Shown here in pieces: positions 24,051 to 34,800 of a stretch of 64,000 nt of DNA (position 1 is its first letter; each line of letters begins with the position of its first letter). The translations under genes and the position numbers were made by a program. The notes beneath the pieces were generated by a model. The model worked only from the letters and a program-made list of their open reading frames with translations. It did not search any database and had not been told where the DNA came from. Origin of the DNA: Verrucomicrobiales bacterium (GTDB taxonomy: Bacteria; Verrucomicrobiota; Verrucomicrobiia; Limisphaerales; J093); assembly GCA_024233305.1 (NCBI GenBank), contig JACKPV010000022.1, positions 434,001 to 498,000 of the forward strand. The letters are read 5' to 3'.

Positions 24051-26210
24051 TCACTCCGGCTGAGCGGCCCGCAGCCGGATCGGCATTTCGCGGATGCGGC
24101 GGCCCGTGGCCTGGAACACCGCATTGGCAATGGCCGGGGCGATGGCGATCAACGGCGTTTCACCGGCCCCCGCGCTGGGGAGGTCGGGCCGGTCCAGCAC
24201 GTGGAGATCCAGTTCGGGCACATCGCTGAGGCGCGGCACGTGGTACCGGCTGAACGCGGCATTCCGCATCACGCCGCCGGCAAAACGCATCTCCTCGCGC
24301 AGGGCCGGTCCCAACCCCATGATCAGACAACTCTGGATCTGCGCCACCAGGTTGTCGGGGTTTACCACGGCGCCGCACTCGAAAACCTGGCAGACCCGCC
24401 GGACGACAATCCGGTCCCGGGCGGCATCCACCAGGACCTCGGCACATGCCGCCACAACGGAGCCCTTCTCGGTGCCGCACGCGAGACCGACCCCCAGGTT
24501 GTCACGCCGTTCCGTCACGCGCTGCTTCCACCGGAACCGGTTGGCGGCCGTTTCCAGCACCGCCCGCAGCCGCGGTTCATCCAGATGGGCCAAGCGGAAA
24601 TCCAACGGATCGACACCCGCGGCGGCCGCGAGTTCGTCCATGAACGATTCGCGCGCGAAGTTGTTGGCCGTGGCCGCCAGCACGCGGTAAGAGCCCTGAC
24701 GCAGCGGCGCGTCCGAACGGACGAAACGGGCATGGGTCCGCCCCGCGCGATACGGCGTTTCAAGGGCCGAACCGCCGGAGTTGAGGTTGATGAAATGCCA
24801 GGAAGTCAGCCGGTTGTCCGCGTCCAGAGTGGCTTCGGCGTCGATCACCGCCGCGGGCCGGAAGTAGGCCCAGGTGAACTCCTCCTCGCGGGTCCACCGC
24901 ACCAGCACCGGACGGCCCGCCGCCTGCGCCAACCGCGCCGCCTCGATGGCGCATTCGCCGGTATGCTTGCCGCCGAACCCGCCCCCGAAGTCCGGCACGA
25001 TCACCCGCACCGCGTCATCGCTCAACCGAAAGGCCCGCGCGAGTTCCCGGTGGTATCCAAAGGGATTCTGCGTCCCCGTCCACACCGTCAACCTGCCCTG
25101 ATCCCATTCCGCGAGCGCGCTGCGCGTCTCCATGGGCGCATGTTGCACATAGGCCACATGGTAGGTGGCCCGAAGCCGCTTTGGCGCACGGGCCAGTTCG
25201 TCGGCAAATGGATTCGGCGGCACACCGCCCTGCGCGTTCCGCCGGAGCAGTCCGGGAACTTCGCGGCTCGACGGGTGAGCCCGCACCTCCCATTGCGCGG
25301 TCGCCGAGACGGCCCGCAACGCCTCGACCGCCCGCCGGGTCGTCGGGGCAGCCACGCCCACCAGCGAGCCGTCCTGCACCGCCACCACTCCGGCCATCGC
25401 CCGGGCCGGACCAAGGTCCACCGCGAGCAGCCTGGCTCCATAGGACGGCGGACGCAGGATCTTGCCGTACAGCATGCCGGGCCGCGTGCGGTCGGACGGA
25501 TACTGATGGCGGCCCGCAACCAGGTCGCGCCGGTCCACGCGGGGAACCGAGGTCCCCATGACCCGCCACCGCGCCACCGGTGTGAGTGCGATGTCGCGCG
25601 GCACGGACTGCGCAAAGGCGGCGGCAACCTCCCCGCCGCGGGCCAAGTCGGCATAGGTCAACGAACGCCCGCCGGCGTTCTCCGTGATCCAGCCATCCCG
25701 GACTTCCAGACTCCCCGGCGGGACGCCCCACTGCTTCGCCGCGAGGTCCACCAACAATTCCCGCGCCGCCGCCGCGCCCTGACGCACCGCCGGCACGGTC
25801 GAGGGCGTGGTTCGGCTGCCCGCGGTGAGGCCGTCGTCCGGCGCCAGGCCGGTGTCGCCGAGAATCATCCGCACCTGGTCCACCGGCACGCGCAACTCCT
25901 CGGCGGCGGCCTGCGTCAGTTCGGTTCGGGCGCCCTGTCCCATTTCGATCTTGCCCGAAAGGACGGTCACCCGACCGTCTTCGCCGAAGTGAATCCGCGC
26001 CGCCGCCGGCGCGGCCCCGGCGCCGCGGCCGCCCCGCCCTCCGTTCCGCTCCTGAGCCAGCGCGGCGCCGGGGCCGACGGCGATCATGAGCCCCGCCCCC
26101 AGCACCTGCACAAAGCGCCGGCGGTCCATCGCGAAAGTGAATTCCACGCTGTCCGCAAATTCCCCGACCGGCATCTCCGCGTCCGCTTCCCGGCGTGCTT
26201 GTTTCGTCAT
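24051..26210 (-). CDS. Molybdopterin-binding subunit of a xanthine dehydrogenase/isoquinoline 1-oxidoreductase-type hydroxylase
   Basis: The 719-residue protein lacks FAD and Fe-S domains and has the IorB/CoxL-like aldehyde-oxidase fold. A Tat-like motif, MDRRRFVQVLGAGLMIAVG, lies at about 28-46, so the mature enzyme is probably periplasmic. The Mo-pterin contacts include KIEMGQGARTELTQAAAEEL, VPDFGGGFGGKHTGECAIE and LRQGSYRVLAATANNFAR. The catalytic Glu is in GAGETPLIAIAPAIANAVFQ, which matches the G-x-G-E motif of the family. It hydroxylates an N-heterocycle or aldehyde; the substrate is unknown. The start at 26210 is 4 nt after the stop of the Fe-S subunit gene, and xdhC follows 10 nt downstream. 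Confidence 0.92.
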   Translation of the reverse strand: MTKQARREADAEMPVGEFADSVEFTFAMDRRRFVQVLGAGLMIAVGPGAALAQERNGGRGGRGAGAAPAAARIHFGEDGRVTVLSGKIEMGQGARTELTQAAAEELRVPVDQVRMILGDTGLAPDDGLTAGSRTTPSTVPAVRQGAAAARELLVDLAAKQWGVPPGSLEVRDGWITENAGGRSLTYADLARGGEVAAAFAQSVPRDIALTPVARWRVMGTSVPRVDRRDLVAGRHQYPSDRTRPGMLYGKILRPPSYGARLLAVDLGPARAMAGVVAVQDGSLVGVAAPTTRRAVEALRAVSATAQWEVRAHPSSREVPGLLRRNAQGGVPPNPFADELARAPKRLRATYHVAYVQHAPMETRSALAEWDQGRLTVWTGTQNPFGYHRELARAFRLSDDAVRVIVPDFGGGFGGKHTGECAIEAARLAQAAGRPVLVRWTREEEFTWAYFRPAAVIDAEATLDADNRLTSWHFINLNSGGSALETPYRAGRTHARFVRSDAPLRQGSYRVLAATANNFARESFMDELAAAAGVDPLDFRLAHLDEPRLRAVLETAANRFRWKQRVTERRDNLGVGLACGTEKGSVVAACAEVLVDAARDRIVVRRVCQVFECGAVVNPDNLVAQIQSCLIMGLGPALREEMRFAGGVMRNAAFSRYHVPRLSDVPELDLHVLDRPDLPSAGAGETPLIAIAPAIANAVFQATGRRIREMPIRLRAAQPE

Positions 26211-26214
26211 GGGA

Positions 26215-26778
<564 letters not shown>

Positions 26779-26942
26779 CGCCGCGCGCCGACGGGAACTC
26801 CTCCTCGCCCCGGTGACTCACGCGCCGGCGCGGTGTCCGGCGCCCCGGGCTGCGGATCGGGCACGCCCCGTCCGCGGCCTCCGCGTCGGTCCCAGCGCGA
26901 TTGCGTTTGCCCGGCCTGCGCGACAACGCTAACACAGTCGTC

Positions 26943-27914
26943 ATGTCGATCTACCTTTCGATCATCCTGCCGGTCCACAACGAGGCCGAGGTGATCGCGG
27001 AAACCCACCGTCGCGTGCAGGCCGTCTGCGAGGCGGTCGGCCAACCGTACGAAATCCTGGTGGTCAACGACGGCTCGACGGACGGCACCTGGGACCTCCT
27101 CCGGGGCTTGGCGCAGCGGGATCCCCACCTGGTGGCGGTGGACCTTTCGCGCAACCACGGACATCAACTCGCCCTGACCGCCGGGCTCGCCCAGGCCCGC
27201 GGGGAACGGGTGCTCATCATGGACGCCGATCTTCAGGATCCCCCCGAACTGCTGCCCGACTTGATGCGGGCCCTCGATGACGGCGCCGACGTCGCCTACG
27301 CTCAACGCCGGACCCGCCTCGGTGACGCTCCGCTCAAGCGGTTCTTCTGTGCCGTGTTCTATCGCGGCCTCGCCCGGATTGCGGATGTGCCGGTCCAGTT
27401 GGACTCCGGCGATTTCCGGTTGCTGAGCCGCCGCGTGGTCGACGCCCTGGGCCGGATGCCGGAGCGGCACCGGTTCCTGCGGGGCATGATCAGCTGGCTG
27501 GGCTATCGTCAGGTGCCCGTGTTCTATGATCGCGGCGCCCGGCACGCGGGGGAATCCAAATATCCCTTCCGCAAGCTGGTCAAACTGGCGCTGGACGCAG
27601 TCGTCTCCTCGAGCCTGCGCCCGCTGTCGTTCGCGCTCGTGGTGGGCGGTCTGACCGGCCTGATCGGCGTGGCGCTCCTGGGTTACGCGCTCTTCTCGTG
27701 GTTGTTCGTCGGCCAGACGCCGGCCGGCTGGACCAGCCTGCTCATTGCCATCGTGCTCATGGGCAGCCTCCAGTTGCTCATGCTCGGCATCCTCGGCGAA
27801 TACCTGGGCCGGATCTACATCCAGACCCGCGGCCGCCCGATCTACCTCGTCAACCAAGTGGTCGGGGGAGAGCACGCCGCGGCCCCGCTCGATTCCCGTC
27901 CGTCCGCGCCATGA
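26943..27914 (+). CDS. Family 2 glycosyltransferase, DPM1/undecaprenyl-phosphate type with two membrane helices
   Basis: The 323-residue protein starts MSIYLSIILPVHNEAEVIAE. The nucleotide-sugar site (EILVVNDGSTDGTWDLL) and the metal-binding RVLIMDADLQDPPELLPDLM are the GT2 polyprenyl-phosphate transferase signature, and RHRFLRGMISWLGYRQV is conserved in GtrB/ArnC/YfdH. Two C-terminal helices (SFALVVGGLTGLIGVALLGY and TSLLIAIVLMGSLQLLMLGI) anchor it, and GEYLGRIYIQTRGRPIYLV is the usual tail. It would load a sugar onto undecaprenyl phosphate for glycan modification. The stop overlaps the next gene (exonuclease III) by 4 nt (ATGA). Confidence 0.9.
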   Translation: MSIYLSIILPVHNEAEVIAETHRRVQAVCEAVGQPYEILVVNDGSTDGTWDLLRGLAQRDPHLVAVDLSRNHGHQLALTAGLAQARGERVLIMDADLQDPPELLPDLMRALDDGADVAYAQRRTRLGDAPLKRFFCAVFYRGLARIADVPVQLDSGDFRLLSRRVVDALGRMPERHRFLRGMISWLGYRQVPVFYDRGARHAGESKYPFRKLVKLALDAVVSSSLRPLSFALVVGGLTGLIGVALLGYALFSWLFVGQTPAGWTSLLIAIVLMGSLQLLMLGILGEYLGRIYIQTRGRPIYLVNQVVGGEHAAAPLDSRPSAP

Positions 27915-28681
27915 AACTCATCTCCTGGAACGTCAACGGCCTGCGATCGGTCCTCCGCAAGGGCTTCCTGGAGTACCTCGAACAGGAGAATCCGGATGTC
28001 CTCTGCTTGCAGGAAACCCGTTGCGAACCCGGCGACGTCGACCAGCTCTGGCCCGGCGGATTCACGCCGTACTGGAATCCGGCCCAAAAACGGGGCTACG
28101 CCGGAACGGCCATCCTCACCCGCCACCGGCCGCTCGCCATCCGGTCGGGCATGGGGTGCCCCGAGCACGACGGCGAAGGCCGGGTGCTGACGGCCGAGTT
28201 CGCCGACTTTCAACTGGTCAACGTCTACGTTCCGAACTCCCAGCGGGGCCTCACGCGGTTGGCCTATCGACAGGAATGGGACCGGGCGTTCCTGGCCTTC
28301 GTGCGCCGGCTGCAACGGAGCAAGCCGGTGGTTTTCTGCGGCGACCTCAACGTGGCCCATACCGAACTCGACCTCGCCAATCCGCGCGCCAACGTGAAGA
28401 ACCACGGCTTCACGCCCGAGGAACGCGCCGGTTTCAGCGCCTTCATCCGGGCCGGCTTCCTCGACGCGTTCCGCGAGTTCGAAACCGGTGGCGGCCACTA
28501 CACGTGGTGGAGCCAGATGCCGGGCGTGCGGGCGCGGAACGTCGGGTGGCGCATCGACTACTTCCTCCTCGCGAAGGGCCTTCGCCCGCGGTTGAAAAGC
28601 GCTTTCCTCCGGCCCGCGGTGATGGGTTCGGATCATTGTCCGGTCGGCATCGAACTCGCCCCCGCCGGAACCGCCGCGTGA
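27911..28681 (+). CDS. xthA: Exodeoxyribonuclease III / AP endonuclease
   Basis: The 256-residue protein (MKLISWNVNGLRSVLRKGFL) has all EEP-nuclease marks: Asn7 in WNVNG, the metal-binding Glu in VLCLQETRCEP, GDLNVAHTELDLANP for the catalytic Asp/Asn, WRIDYFLLAKGL, and the final His in MGSDHCPVGIEL. It cleaves DNA 5' of abasic sites and trims 3' ends in base excision repair. The ATG overlaps the glycosyltransferase stop as ATGA, so the two are co-translated despite unrelated roles. Length and motif spacing are those of bacterial ExoIII. Confidence 0.95.
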   Translation: MKLISWNVNGLRSVLRKGFLEYLEQENPDVLCLQETRCEPGDVDQLWPGGFTPYWNPAQKRGYAGTAILTRHRPLAIRSGMGCPEHDGEGRVLTAEFADFQLVNVYVPNSQRGLTRLAYRQEWDRAFLAFVRRLQRSKPVVFCGDLNVAHTELDLANPRANVKNHGFTPEERAGFSAFIRAGFLDAFREFETGGGHYTWWSQMPGVRARNVGWRIDYFLLAKGLRPRLKSAFLRPAVMGSDHCPVGIELAPAGTAA

Positions 28682-28742
28682 ACGCCGAGACCAACCGAGA
28701 TTTGCATTTCCCCGGCGCGGGCGTTCAAGCCAACGTGTCCGC

Positions 28743-29744
28743 ATGAAGTGCTTCGTCACCGGCGCCTCGGGCTTCGTGGGCGCCAACCTCGTCCAGGCCC
28801 TCACCGCGCGCGGCCACACCGTCAAGGCGCTGATCCGTCCCGACAGCGACCGGAGCGGGCTGGCGGGGGCCGCCTACGAAGCGGTCGGCGCCGACCTGCA
28901 GGATCGCCCCGCCCTGACCGCCGCCCTGCGTGGCTGCGATTGGTGCTTCCACGTGGCGGCGAGCTACCACCTGTGGCTGCCCGATTACGCCCCGATGTAC
29001 GCCGCCAACGTCGAGGGAACCCGCAGCGTGCTCACCGCCGCCGCCGACGCCGGTTGTCAGCGGATCGTGTATACCAGCACGGTCGGTTGCCTGGCCCTGC
29101 CCGAGCAGGGACCGGAGGGTGTGATCCCCGCGGACGAAAGCCGGACCGCCCCCCTCGAGCAGGTCGTCAAGAACCCCTACAAGCACTCGAAATGGCTCGG
29201 CGAGGAAGTGGCTCGGGAACTTGCCGGCCAGGGAATGCCGGTCGTCATCGTCAACCCCTCCGCGCCGGTGGGACCGCGCGATTCCAAGCCCACGCCCACC
29301 GGCCAGATCATCCTCGATTTCCTCCGGCGCCGCCTGCCCGCCTATCTCGACACCGGACTCAACTGGGTGCATGTCCGCGACGTCGCCGAGGGGCACATTC
29401 TTGCCGCCGAGAAGGGACGGATTGGCGAACGCTACCTGCTCGGCAACGGGGAGGGCAACTGGACGCTCAAACAGGCGCTGGACACCCTGGCCGAAATCAC
29501 CGGCATACCTGCGCCCGGCTTCCAGGCCCCCTACTGGCTGGCCTACGCCGGCGCCCTGGCCGCCGAAGGCTGGGCGAAGCTCAGCGGCCAACGGCCCAAG
29601 GCCCCGCTCGCCGGCGTCCGCATGGCGCGCTACAAGATGTTCTTCGATCCCTCCAAGGCGGTCCGCGACCTGGGCTTGCCCCAAACCCCACCGCGCCAAG
29701 CGCTGGCGGACGCCGTCGATTGGTTCCGCCCGCGCGCCACGTAA
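28743..29744 (+). CDS. hpnA: HpnA-like NAD-dependent sugar epimerase
   Basis: The 333-residue extended SDR has the Rossmann motif TGASGFVG at 6-13, a YxxxK catalytic pair in NPYKHSKWLGEEVA, and the segments HVAASYHLWLPDYAPMYAAN, VNPSAPVGPRDSKPTPTGQI and YLDTGLNWVHVRDVAEGHIL. These long stretches are characteristic of the hopanoid-associated sugar epimerase HpnA, down to the C-terminal GVRMARYKMFFDPSKAVRDL. HpnA-type proteins are linked to hopanoid side-chain formation, though the reaction is not firmly known. No squalene-hopene cyclase is in the window, so the pathway link is inference. It ends 22 nt before the convergent UspA gene. Confidence 0.85.
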   Translation: MKCFVTGASGFVGANLVQALTARGHTVKALIRPDSDRSGLAGAAYEAVGADLQDRPALTAALRGCDWCFHVAASYHLWLPDYAPMYAANVEGTRSVLTAAADAGCQRIVYTSTVGCLALPEQGPEGVIPADESRTAPLEQVVKNPYKHSKWLGEEVARELAGQGMPVVIVNPSAPVGPRDSKPTPTGQIILDFLRRRLPAYLDTGLNWVHVRDVAEGHILAAEKGRIGERYLLGNGEGNWTLKQALDTLAEITGIPAPGFQAPYWLAYAGALAAEGWAKLSGQRPKAPLAGVRMARYKMFFDPSKAVRDLGLPQTPPRQALADAVDWFRPRAT

Positions 29745-29766
29745 AAAGCGGCCCGAAACCCGCCGG

Positions 29767-30306
29767 TCATCCGGCCACCAGCGGAGTGGTCCCGGCACTC
29801 GCCGCGGGGTCCCGCACCACCAGCACCGGACAGGGCGCATGCCGGACGACACGTTCCGCCGTGCTCCCGAGCAGCACGTGCTTCAACCCCGTGTAGCCGT
29901 GGGTGGTCAACACGATCAGATCGGCGCGCTCCTGCTCGGCGGCCGCGGCGATCTCGAGGTAGGGTCGACCGCTGCGCAACACCCCGGTCGTGCTCAGACC
30001 CGCGGCCGTCATTTCCCCCACCGCCGCGTCCAGCCGCGTCTGCGCCTCCTTCTGCAAGTCATTTGCGAGGTCGTCGGTCACGACCGGCGCGTAGCCAAGA
30101 TCCGAGGGATAGACCAGCGGTTCGACGACATGCACCAGGACCAGGGTGGCCGAGAACCCGCTGGCCAGGGCCCGGGCATAATGCAGAGCCTTGCCGGCGC
30201 GTTCGGAAAAATCCAGCGGAACCAGGATCCGACGCAGGTTGAGGGCGGAAGCCGCCGATTGCGGTTGGGATCCGCCGGTGGCGCCTTGGGTTTGCTCGTT
30301 GTTCAT
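29767..30306 (-). CDS. Universal stress protein (UspA family)
   Basis: The 179-residue protein has one Usp domain after a Gln/Ser-rich lead of about 28 residues. RRILVPLDFSERAGKALHYA opens the domain. The ATP-binding pattern G-x2-G-x9-G-S/T is present as GYTGLKHVLLGSTAERV, and the end HAPCPVLVVRDP is typical. Such proteins bind ATP and help in stress survival. It is monocistronic, and GAGAGG lies 7 nt upstream of the ATG at 30306. Upstream is a 196-bp region shared with the divergent PQQ-propeller gene. Confidence 0.93.
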   Translation of the reverse strand: MNNEQTQGATGGSQPQSAASALNLRRILVPLDFSERAGKALHYARALASGFSATLVLVHVVEPLVYPSDLGYAPVVTDDLANDLQKEAQTRLDAAVGEMTAAGLSTTGVLRSGRPYLEIAAAAEQERADLIVLTTHGYTGLKHVLLGSTAERVVRHAPCPVLVVRDPAASAGTTPLVAG

Positions 30307-30502
30307 GGTGTGCCTCTCGCCAAAGGGTTTCTGCCGGCCAAGCTAATCCCGGCCGGGGCGAATCTCAACGCTCATTCCCGTTTCCCCCCGTGCCGCGACC
30401 GCGGGCCCCTTCGTCGACGGCCTTCCCGGCCCCACGCGCGCGAACCGTCCGCCGCCTGATTGCCGGATTGCGCCCACCGCCGGGCCGGGGTATCACGACC
30501 GC

Positions 30503-31804
30503 ATGATCCCGTTCCGCTACTTCGGGTTGTGCCTGCTGGCCGTGCTGGGCTGCGCCGGTGAACGTCAATGGCCCCAGTTCCGCGGCCCCCGCGGCGACGG
30601 CACTTCCCTGGCCCGGGAGGTTCCGGTCGCGTGGAGCGAAGCGACCAACCTCGCCTGGAAGGTCGCCCTGCCCGGTCGGGGGCGGTCCTCGCCGGTCACG
30701 GACGGCGGGCGCATCTGGTTGACCACCGCCCTCGAGGAAGGAGTGGAACGAACCCGGATCGGCCCGGATGACATGCAAACCGCGGAACACGTCCGGCTGC
30801 ACGCGGTGTGCCTCGAGGCGGAGGATGGGGGGATCGTCTGGAACGAACTGCTGTTCGACGTGCCGCACCCCGACCCCGTACATTGGTTGAACAGCTGGGC
30901 CACCCCCACCCCGGTGCTTGAGGGCGACCGGCTCTATTGCGATTTCGGGACATTCGGCACGGCTTGCCTCGTGGCTGCAACCGGCGCCCGCCTCTGGGAA
31001 ACGCGGCTGCCCCTGGACCATCAGGTCGGCCCCGGCAGTTCCCCCGTGCTTTTCGAGAACCTGTTGATCCTCGTCCGCGACGGGCGCGACGCCCAATACG
31101 TCACGGCGTTGGACAAGGCCACCGGCAAGGCGGTGTGGCGGACCGAACGCCCGCCCATCGACGTCGGCAGCCCGAACCTCAAGAAGTCCTTCTCGACCCC
31201 CTTGCTGGTGCGCGCGGACGGAAAAACCCAGCTCATCGCGCCCGGCGCCCACTGGGTGGTGGCCTACGATCCCCGGACCGGGAACGAGATCTGGCGGGTG
31301 AACCACGGCCGCGGTTTCTCCATCGGCACCTGCCCGTCCTTCACCCGGGGATTGACCGTCATCGGCACCGGTTGCATGCGCGCGGACATGCTGGCCATCG
31401 CGGTCGATGGCCGGGGCGATGTCACGGAGGACCACGTGCGCTGGCGCACGCCGCGACAAGTGCCCGTCATGTCCTCGCCCGTGGCCGTGGGGGCGGAGCT
31501 CTATTGGGTCTCGGACCGCGGGGTGGCCTCGTGCGTGGACGCCGGCACCGGCGAAAACTGCTGGCAGGAACGTCTCGGGGAGGACCATCTCGCCTCGCCG
31601 CTTTTCGCCGAGGGGCGAATCTACTTCTTCGGCCAGCAGGGCGCCGCCACCGTGGTGCGCGCCGGACGTGCCTTCGAGCCGCTGGCAACCAACCGGATTG
31701 AAGGGACGGTGATCGCGACGCCCGCGGTGACGGACGGCCGGATTCTGCTGCGCACGGACACGCACCTTTACGCCATCGGCACCCCGGCGGGTTCCGCGCC
31801 TTGA
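30503..31804 (+). CDS. Exported PQQ-type beta-propeller protein
   Basis: The 433-residue protein starts MIPFRYFGLCLLAVLGCAGE, a signal peptide with a possible but non-ideal lipobox (VLGC). It then runs WPQFRGPRGDGTSLAREVPV, the opening that many Planctomycetes/Verrucomicrobia propellers share. Repeats with the tryptophan-docking pattern follow (LAWKVALPGRGRSSPV, IVWNELLFDVPHPD, WETRLPLDHQVGPGSSPVLF, VWRTERPPIDVGS, ENCWQERLGEDHLASPLF). No PQQ-ligand set of an alcohol dehydrogenase is evident, so it is probably a structural or binding propeller. The function is unknown. A related protein is encoded at 43.5-45.0 kb. Confidence 0.85.
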   Translation: MIPFRYFGLCLLAVLGCAGERQWPQFRGPRGDGTSLAREVPVAWSEATNLAWKVALPGRGRSSPVTDGGRIWLTTALEEGVERTRIGPDDMQTAEHVRLHAVCLEAEDGGIVWNELLFDVPHPDPVHWLNSWATPTPVLEGDRLYCDFGTFGTACLVAATGARLWETRLPLDHQVGPGSSPVLFENLLILVRDGRDAQYVTALDKATGKAVWRTERPPIDVGSPNLKKSFSTPLLVRADGKTQLIAPGAHWVVAYDPRTGNEIWRVNHGRGFSIGTCPSFTRGLTVIGTGCMRADMLAIAVDGRGDVTEDHVRWRTPRQVPVMSSPVAVGAELYWVSDRGVASCVDAGTGENCWQERLGEDHLASPLFAEGRIYFFGQQGAATVVRAGRAFEPLATNRIEGTVIATPAVTDGRILLRTDTHLYAIGTPAGSAP

Positions 31805-31855
31805 CACGCCGGCGGCTTCGGAGGATCAAAGGCCAGCTTAACCACGGTTGCCGCC

Positions 31856-34800
31856 ATGAGCACCAGAACTGATCCTCCATTCGACCGCCTTCCCTGGCTT
31901 CCCAAACCACTGTCCCGCTGGGCCGCCCGTGGCGCCGCGCAGCGCCCCCCCCGAACCGCTCGGCTCCGGACTTCGCGCCGGAGGGCGTTCGCCGGCGGGA
32001 CGACCATCCCCGTGCAATGGCGCGCCGCCGGCTTGTTCCCGGCGCTGTGCGTGATCACTACCGCGCTCTCGGCCGGCCAACCGCTCTGGCAGATCGGCGC
32101 GCCGGACGGCGATGATCGCGAGTTCGCCCTGGCGCCGGGAGGGTATGCGGATTTCAAAACGGACGGCTGCCTGGTCATCGGGATCGACGATCCGAAACGT
32201 GATTGGCCCTACGTGCACCCGGGTCCCGCGGATGCTTGGGCCGGCTCACGACGGCACACGTTCGCGATTTCGTTCGGGTTGCGGCAGGAAGCAGCGGGGG
32301 AAGGCCGGTTGGTCATCCACGGCCTGGACGCCCATTCGAGCGCCCCGCCCCGCGTCGAGATCGACGTCAACGGCCGGATTACCGAACGTCGGCTTTCCGC
32401 CGGCGGAGGCGACGCTTCGGTCTTCGGCGAGCCCGCGAAGGGCCGGCCGTTCACGCTGGAAATCCCGCTTGCGCCGGACGTCTGGCGGGCCGGGGAAAAC
32501 CGGATCGCGATCACGACGCTGGCGGGAAGCTGGTTCCTCTACGACAGCGTCACGCTCGAAGCCCCGGTCGGGGCCGAACTCGCGCCGGTTCCCCCCTCGA
32601 CGCAATGCCTGAGCCTCGCCGCCCATCCGGTATGGTTGCGGCACGACGACCCGGCGGGGCCAACCCAACCGGTCACCCTCACCCTGCGCCACACCGGGGA
32701 ACCGGCTGATGCCGAGCTGCGATTGGACGGGCGAAAGGTCGCGGACATCCATTTGGAACGAGGCACCCGGGAGGTGGCCATCGAAGTCCCGGCGGCCAAC
32801 GAACCGCGCGCCTCGCAATTGGCGGTCGTGGCCGGTGGGGTCGAACTCACGACCGCTCCCCTGCCCCTCCAACCCCCCGCCATCCGCGAGATCTGGATCC
32901 TCCCCCACTCGCACGTGGACGTCGGATACACCCATCGCCAGGACGAGGTGATCGACATCCAGATCGGCAATCTCGAGCAGGCCATGGCCCTGTCGAAGGC
33001 CAGCGCGGCCAACCCGCCGGAGGAACGGTTCAAATGGAATCCCGAGGCCGTCTGGGTGCTCGACCATTTCCTGAACCGCGCAACGCCCGCGCAACGCGAG
33101 GCCTTCGTAGCCGCCGTGCGGGCCGGGGACGTCGGGCTTGATGCGCTGTATGGCAACATGCTGACCGCCCTTTGCCGGCCCGAGGAACTGGCGCAATGTC
33201 TCACGCTGGGCAGCGAGATTGCCGAGCTCACGGGCGTTCCCTTCACCACCGCCGCCATCTGCGACGTGCCCGGTTGGACGTGGGGATTGGTGTCGGTGCT
33301 GCAGGAAGCCGGCGTGAAGTACTTCGCCGCCGGTCCGAATTTCAGCGCGCGCATCGGCACCATTCACACCTGGGCCAACCGCCCCTTCTACTGGCGCTCG
33401 CCTTCGGGAAAACAACAGGTCCTTACCTGGGTCGTGGACAACTACCATCACTTCGGCACGCTCGCCGACCACGTGCTCGGCCACATCGAAAACGCCGGAC
33501 GCGAAGGCTTCCCATATGACATGTCCTTCCTGTTTTGGGTGGGCCGCTGGCCAAACGGCGGCGTCGACAATGCCCCGCCGGACGAAGCCCTCGTCCAGCA
33601 GGTGATGGATTGGAACCGGCGGCACGCGACGCCGCGGCTGGTGATCGGTCTGACCGGCGATTTCATGCGCCGGTTCGAGGAACGCCATGGCGGACAGGTG
33701 CCGGTTTTCTCGGGAGACCTGACGCCCTATTGGGAGGACGGGGCCGGTTCGACTGCACGGGAAACGGCGATGAACCGCGCCTCCGCCGAGCGGCTTTCGC
33801 AGGCCACCGCCCTCCTCGCCATGCGTCAGGCAACGCATTACCCCGCCGACGCGTTTCGCGCAGCATGGAAAAACGTGCTGCTCTACAGCGAACACACCTG
33901 GGGCGCGTGGAACAGCATCTCGGATCCCGACCACCCGTTCGTCCTCGATCAATGGCGCGTGAAGCAGGCCTTCGCTCTCGACGCCGACCGGGAATCGCGG
34001 GCGTTGCTCGCCGACGCCCTGCCGGCAGGCCCGGCGGATTCACGCCTGATCGACGTGTTCAACACCACGCAATGGCCACGCACCGAACTCGCCGTCGTGT
34101 CGCCACAGCTCGCCGGTTTCGACATCCACGGCGTCGAAGCCGTGGACGGAACGCCGGTCCCTTCGCAACGGCTGGCCTCCGACGAACTGGTGTTTCTCGC
34201 GGAAGACGTGCCCGGCTTCGGGGCCCGCCGCTACCGCCTCCTGCAAGCGGCGAACTGGCAGGGCACGGGCGCGCGCATCACGGAGAACGGCCTGTCAACC
34301 AGCACGCTGCACGTCGGAGTGGATCCCACGAGTGGCGCCATCGAGACCCTGCGGTTGAATGGGCTGGAGCACGAATTCGTCGATGCCGGAGCGCCCGTGG
34401 GATTGAACGACTATCGCTACGTTTTGGGCGCGGACGCCGCGGGCGCACAGACCAACGGCCCGGTCGCCCTCACCGTGGTGGACGATGGTCCGCTCGTGGC
34501 CACGATGCGTCTCGAGTCGGCGGCGCCCGGATGCCGGCGGTTGTTCCGGGAGGTGCGCGTCATCGAGGGACTCGACCGGGTGGAGATCGTGAACCACGTC
34601 GACCGCGAGGCCGTGCGCGAGAAGGACAGCGTTCACTTCGGGTTCGGCTTCAACGTGCCCGGAGGCGTCGTGCGCATGGAAACGCCGTGGGCGGTGGTGC
34701 GACCAAACGTCGACCAACTGCCCGGCTCGTGCTTCCACTGGTTCACGGTCCAACGCTGGATGGACGTGTCGAGCGCCGACCGCGGCATCCTTTGGGCGCC

